From a bacterium UBA4637 (lineage in GTDB: Bacteria; Bacteroidota; Bacteroidia; Bacteroidales; Bacteroidaceae): DNA of 7,453 nt. The position numbers and the translations under genes were made by a program. The notes under the pieces are model-generated. The model searched no databases, was not told the origin of the DNA, and worked only from the letters and a program-made list of their open reading frames with translations. Position 1 is the stretch's first letter, and each line of letters opens with the position of its first letter. Where the stretch lies: contig DHMR01000050.1 in NCBI GenBank assembly GCA_002405875.1, positions 1-7,453 of the forward strand, given 5' to 3'. Positions 6,420 through 7,453 of this stretch are shown piece by piece.

Positions 6420-6450
6420 CAACCCTATCAATGATTTTTTTTATTATCAA
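6420..6450 (-). promoter_or_regulatory. Weak candidate promoter for the sigma/anti-sigma/receptor operon
   Basis: On the minus strand TTG (6450-6448) is followed after 20 nt by TAGGGTTG (6427-6420), one mismatch from the TAnnTTTG -7 box. A start near 6413 would give a leader of about 40 nt before the sigma gene. It lies immediately after the rpoC terminator tail, in the only 80 bp available. A promoter read by the ECF sigma itself is an equally reasonable alternative and I cannot identify one from a single site. Confidence 0.3.
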
Positions 6451-6451
6451 C

Positions 6452-6490
6452 AAAAAAGCCATAGATGAGAAGTTCCCACCTATGGCTTTT
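6452..6490 (-). terminator. Intrinsic terminator after rpoC
   Basis: AAAAGCCATAG (6454-6464, plus strand) is perfectly inverted at 6480-6490. In the minus-strand RNA the stem extends inward through a G-U pair and four more pairs to a loop of about 5 nt, giving roughly 16 bp, and is followed directly by six U residues. Wobble pairs that form only in the minus-strand RNA support that orientation. It ends the rpoC transcript about 100 nt beyond its stop and insulates the sigma-factor operon. Confidence 0.85.
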
Positions 6491-6522
6491 ATCTGGTTAG
6501 GCATATAGATTAGATACATTCA

Positions 6523-6551
6523 TACATTATTATGTACGCGTACATTATTAT
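6523..6551. repeat. 14-bp palindrome flanked by direct repeats after rpoC
   Basis: ATGTACGCGTACAT (6532-6545) is a perfect 14-bp palindrome. The 11-mer TACATTATTAT occurs at 6523-6533 and again at 6541-6551, overlapping both ends of the palindrome 18 bp apart. It lies between the rpoC stop and the rpoC terminator. The dyad looks like a dimeric repressor-type site, but no regulator can be assigned, and an RNA hairpin in the rpoC 3' untranslated region is an alternative. Confidence 0.5.
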
Positions 6552-6567
6552 ATACCTTACTTTCTAT

Positions 6568-6583
6568 CATGGTCTCAACCATG
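6568..6583 (-). repeat. Small hairpin just after the rpoC stop
   Basis: CATGGT (6568-6573) and ACCATG (6578-6583) form a perfect 6-bp stem with a 4-nt loop, starting 3 nt beyond the rpoC stop codon. No U-tract follows, so it is not a terminator. It may protect the 3' end of the rpoC mRNA or be incidental. Confidence 0.35.
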
Positions 6584-6586
6584 CAA

Positions 6587-7453
6587 TTACTCACCCATTG
6601 GAGAATCGGCATAGTCGAGCACATTCTTCTTGTTAGCTTGCATACGCTCGTACTCTTCCTTAGAGCCGACGATGAGCTTATCCCACTGGCGAAGACCTGT
6701 ACCTGCTGGAATCAAGTGACCGCAGATAACGTTCTCCTTCATACCTTCAAGGTAATCTACCTTACCACGGATAGCAGCCTCGTTCAAGACCTTAGTGGTT
6801 TCCTGGAATGAAGCGGCACTCATGAAGCTCTTTGTACCAAGAGCGGCACGGGTGATACCCTGAAGAATCTGAGTAGAGGTAGCTGCCACTGCATCGCGCA
6901 CCTGAACAAGTTTCTTGTCCTGACGCTTCAATGCTGAGTTCTCGTCGCGCAACTTACGAGCTGTTACAATCTGACCAGGCTTGAGGTTCTCGCTGTCGCC
7001 TGCATCGGTAACAACCTTCTTACCCCAGATACGATCATTCTCCTCAGCGAAGTCGAGCTTGTCAACCAACTCCTGCTCCAAGAATGTTGTATCTCCTGGG
7101 TCATCGATACGAACCTTACGCATCATCTGGCGAACCACAACCTCGAAATGCTTATCGTTGATAGCCACACCCTGGAGACGGTAAACGTCCTGAATCTGGT
7201 TAACGATGTACTCCTGAACGGCAGTAGGACCCATGATGGCGAGGATGTCGCCTGGAGTTACACTACCATCAGACAATGGAGTACCAGCACGAACGGCATC
7301 ATGCTCCTGTACCAAGATCTGCTTAGACAGAGATACAAGATACTTCTTCTGGTCACCTGTCTTAGAGGTAACGATAATCTCACGGTTACCACGCTTTACC
7401 TTACCCATGGTTACCTCACCATCGATTTCTGATACGACAGCTGGGTTAGATGG
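6587..7453 (-). CDS. rpoC: RNA polymerase beta' subunit, C-terminal fragment (runs off the window)
   Basis: The last 288 residues of the catalytic beta' subunit of RNA polymerase. The reading frame is open to the window edge, beginning in [20 protein letters not shown], so the gene's true start lies upstream. The methionine at 7408 is internal. Conserved C-terminal blocks are easy to see: [20 protein letters not shown], then VRQMMRKV, then [20 protein letters not shown] leading into [13 protein letters not shown], and [17 protein letters not shown]. The part corresponds to the clamp and C-terminal region, not the active-site metal motif. The tail after PAGTG is about 35 residues and ends DYADSPMGE. 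The gene is followed by its own terminator, so it is not co-transcribed far into the sigma-factor operon. Confidence 0.98.
   Translation of the reverse strand, partial: PSNPAVVSEIDGEVTMGKVKRGNREIIVTSKTGDQKKYLVSLSKQILVQEHDAVRAGTPLSDGSVTPGDILAIMGPTAVQEYIVNQIQDVYRLQGVAINDKHFEVVVRQMMRKVRIDDPGDTTFLEQELVDKLDFAEENDRIWGKKVVTDAGDSENLKPGQIVTARKLRDENSALKRQDKKLVQVRDAVAATSTQILQGITRAALGTKSFMSAASFQETTKVLNEAAIRGKVDYLEGMKENVICGHLIPAGTGLRQWDKLIVGSKEEYERMQANKKNVLDYADSPMGE

Noticed and set aside
5836..6468. 210-residue open frame on the plus strand
   Set aside because: It lies antisense to the well-supported sigma-factor gene and resembles no protein family.

Overview
The window looks like a chromosomal core region of a Bacteroidales bacterium, most likely Prevotellaceae (Prevotella/Segatella type). 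The basis is protein content (DUF3467 next to the str operon, and an ECF sigma factor, DUF4974 anti-sigma and STN-containing outer-membrane receptor set), AT-rich intergenic DNA and Bacteroidetes-type -7 promoter boxes (TAnnTTTG). Species assignment is inference. Every gene I can support reads on the minus strand, so transcription runs from high to low coordinates.

From right to left: (1) 6587-7453 is the C-terminal part of rpoC, followed by a strong intrinsic terminator (about 6452-6490). (2) 6372-2625 is a three-gene trans-envelope signalling operon: an ECF sigma factor, a compact DUF4974 anti-sigma factor whose start overlaps the sigma stop by 8 nt, and, 15 nt further on, an 856-residue outer-membrane protein with signal peptide, STN domain, carboxypeptidase-regulatory-like domain, plug and beta-barrel. 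(3) 1753-2624 is an 872-bp gene-free stretch. It holds a tandem array of 22-bp units that keeps exact phase for about 19 units while the sequence drifts from one end to the other, plus two long inverted repeats behind the receptor gene and an ATTGCCAT/ATGGCAAT motif in four copies. (4) 1429-1752 is a DUF3467 protein with its own promoter. (5) 1182 to 1 is the str operon: rpsL, rpsG and the first 37 codons of fusA, driven by a clear TACCTTTG promoter at 1267-1274.

The housekeeping genes make RNA polymerase beta', ribosomal proteins S12 and S7, and EF-G. The three-gene cassette probably senses an unknown extracellular ligand: the receptor's periplasmic STN domain would signal to the anti-sigma's periplasmic domain, which would release the sigma factor. 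The cassette separates rpoC from DUF3467 and rpsL, genes I believe are usually contiguous in Bacteroidales. The terminator after rpoC and the separate promoters before DUF3467 and rpsL fit three independently transcribed units.

The most unusual item is the drifting 22-bp array at about 1933-2340. It is not coding, is not CRISPR, and matches no repeat family I can name.
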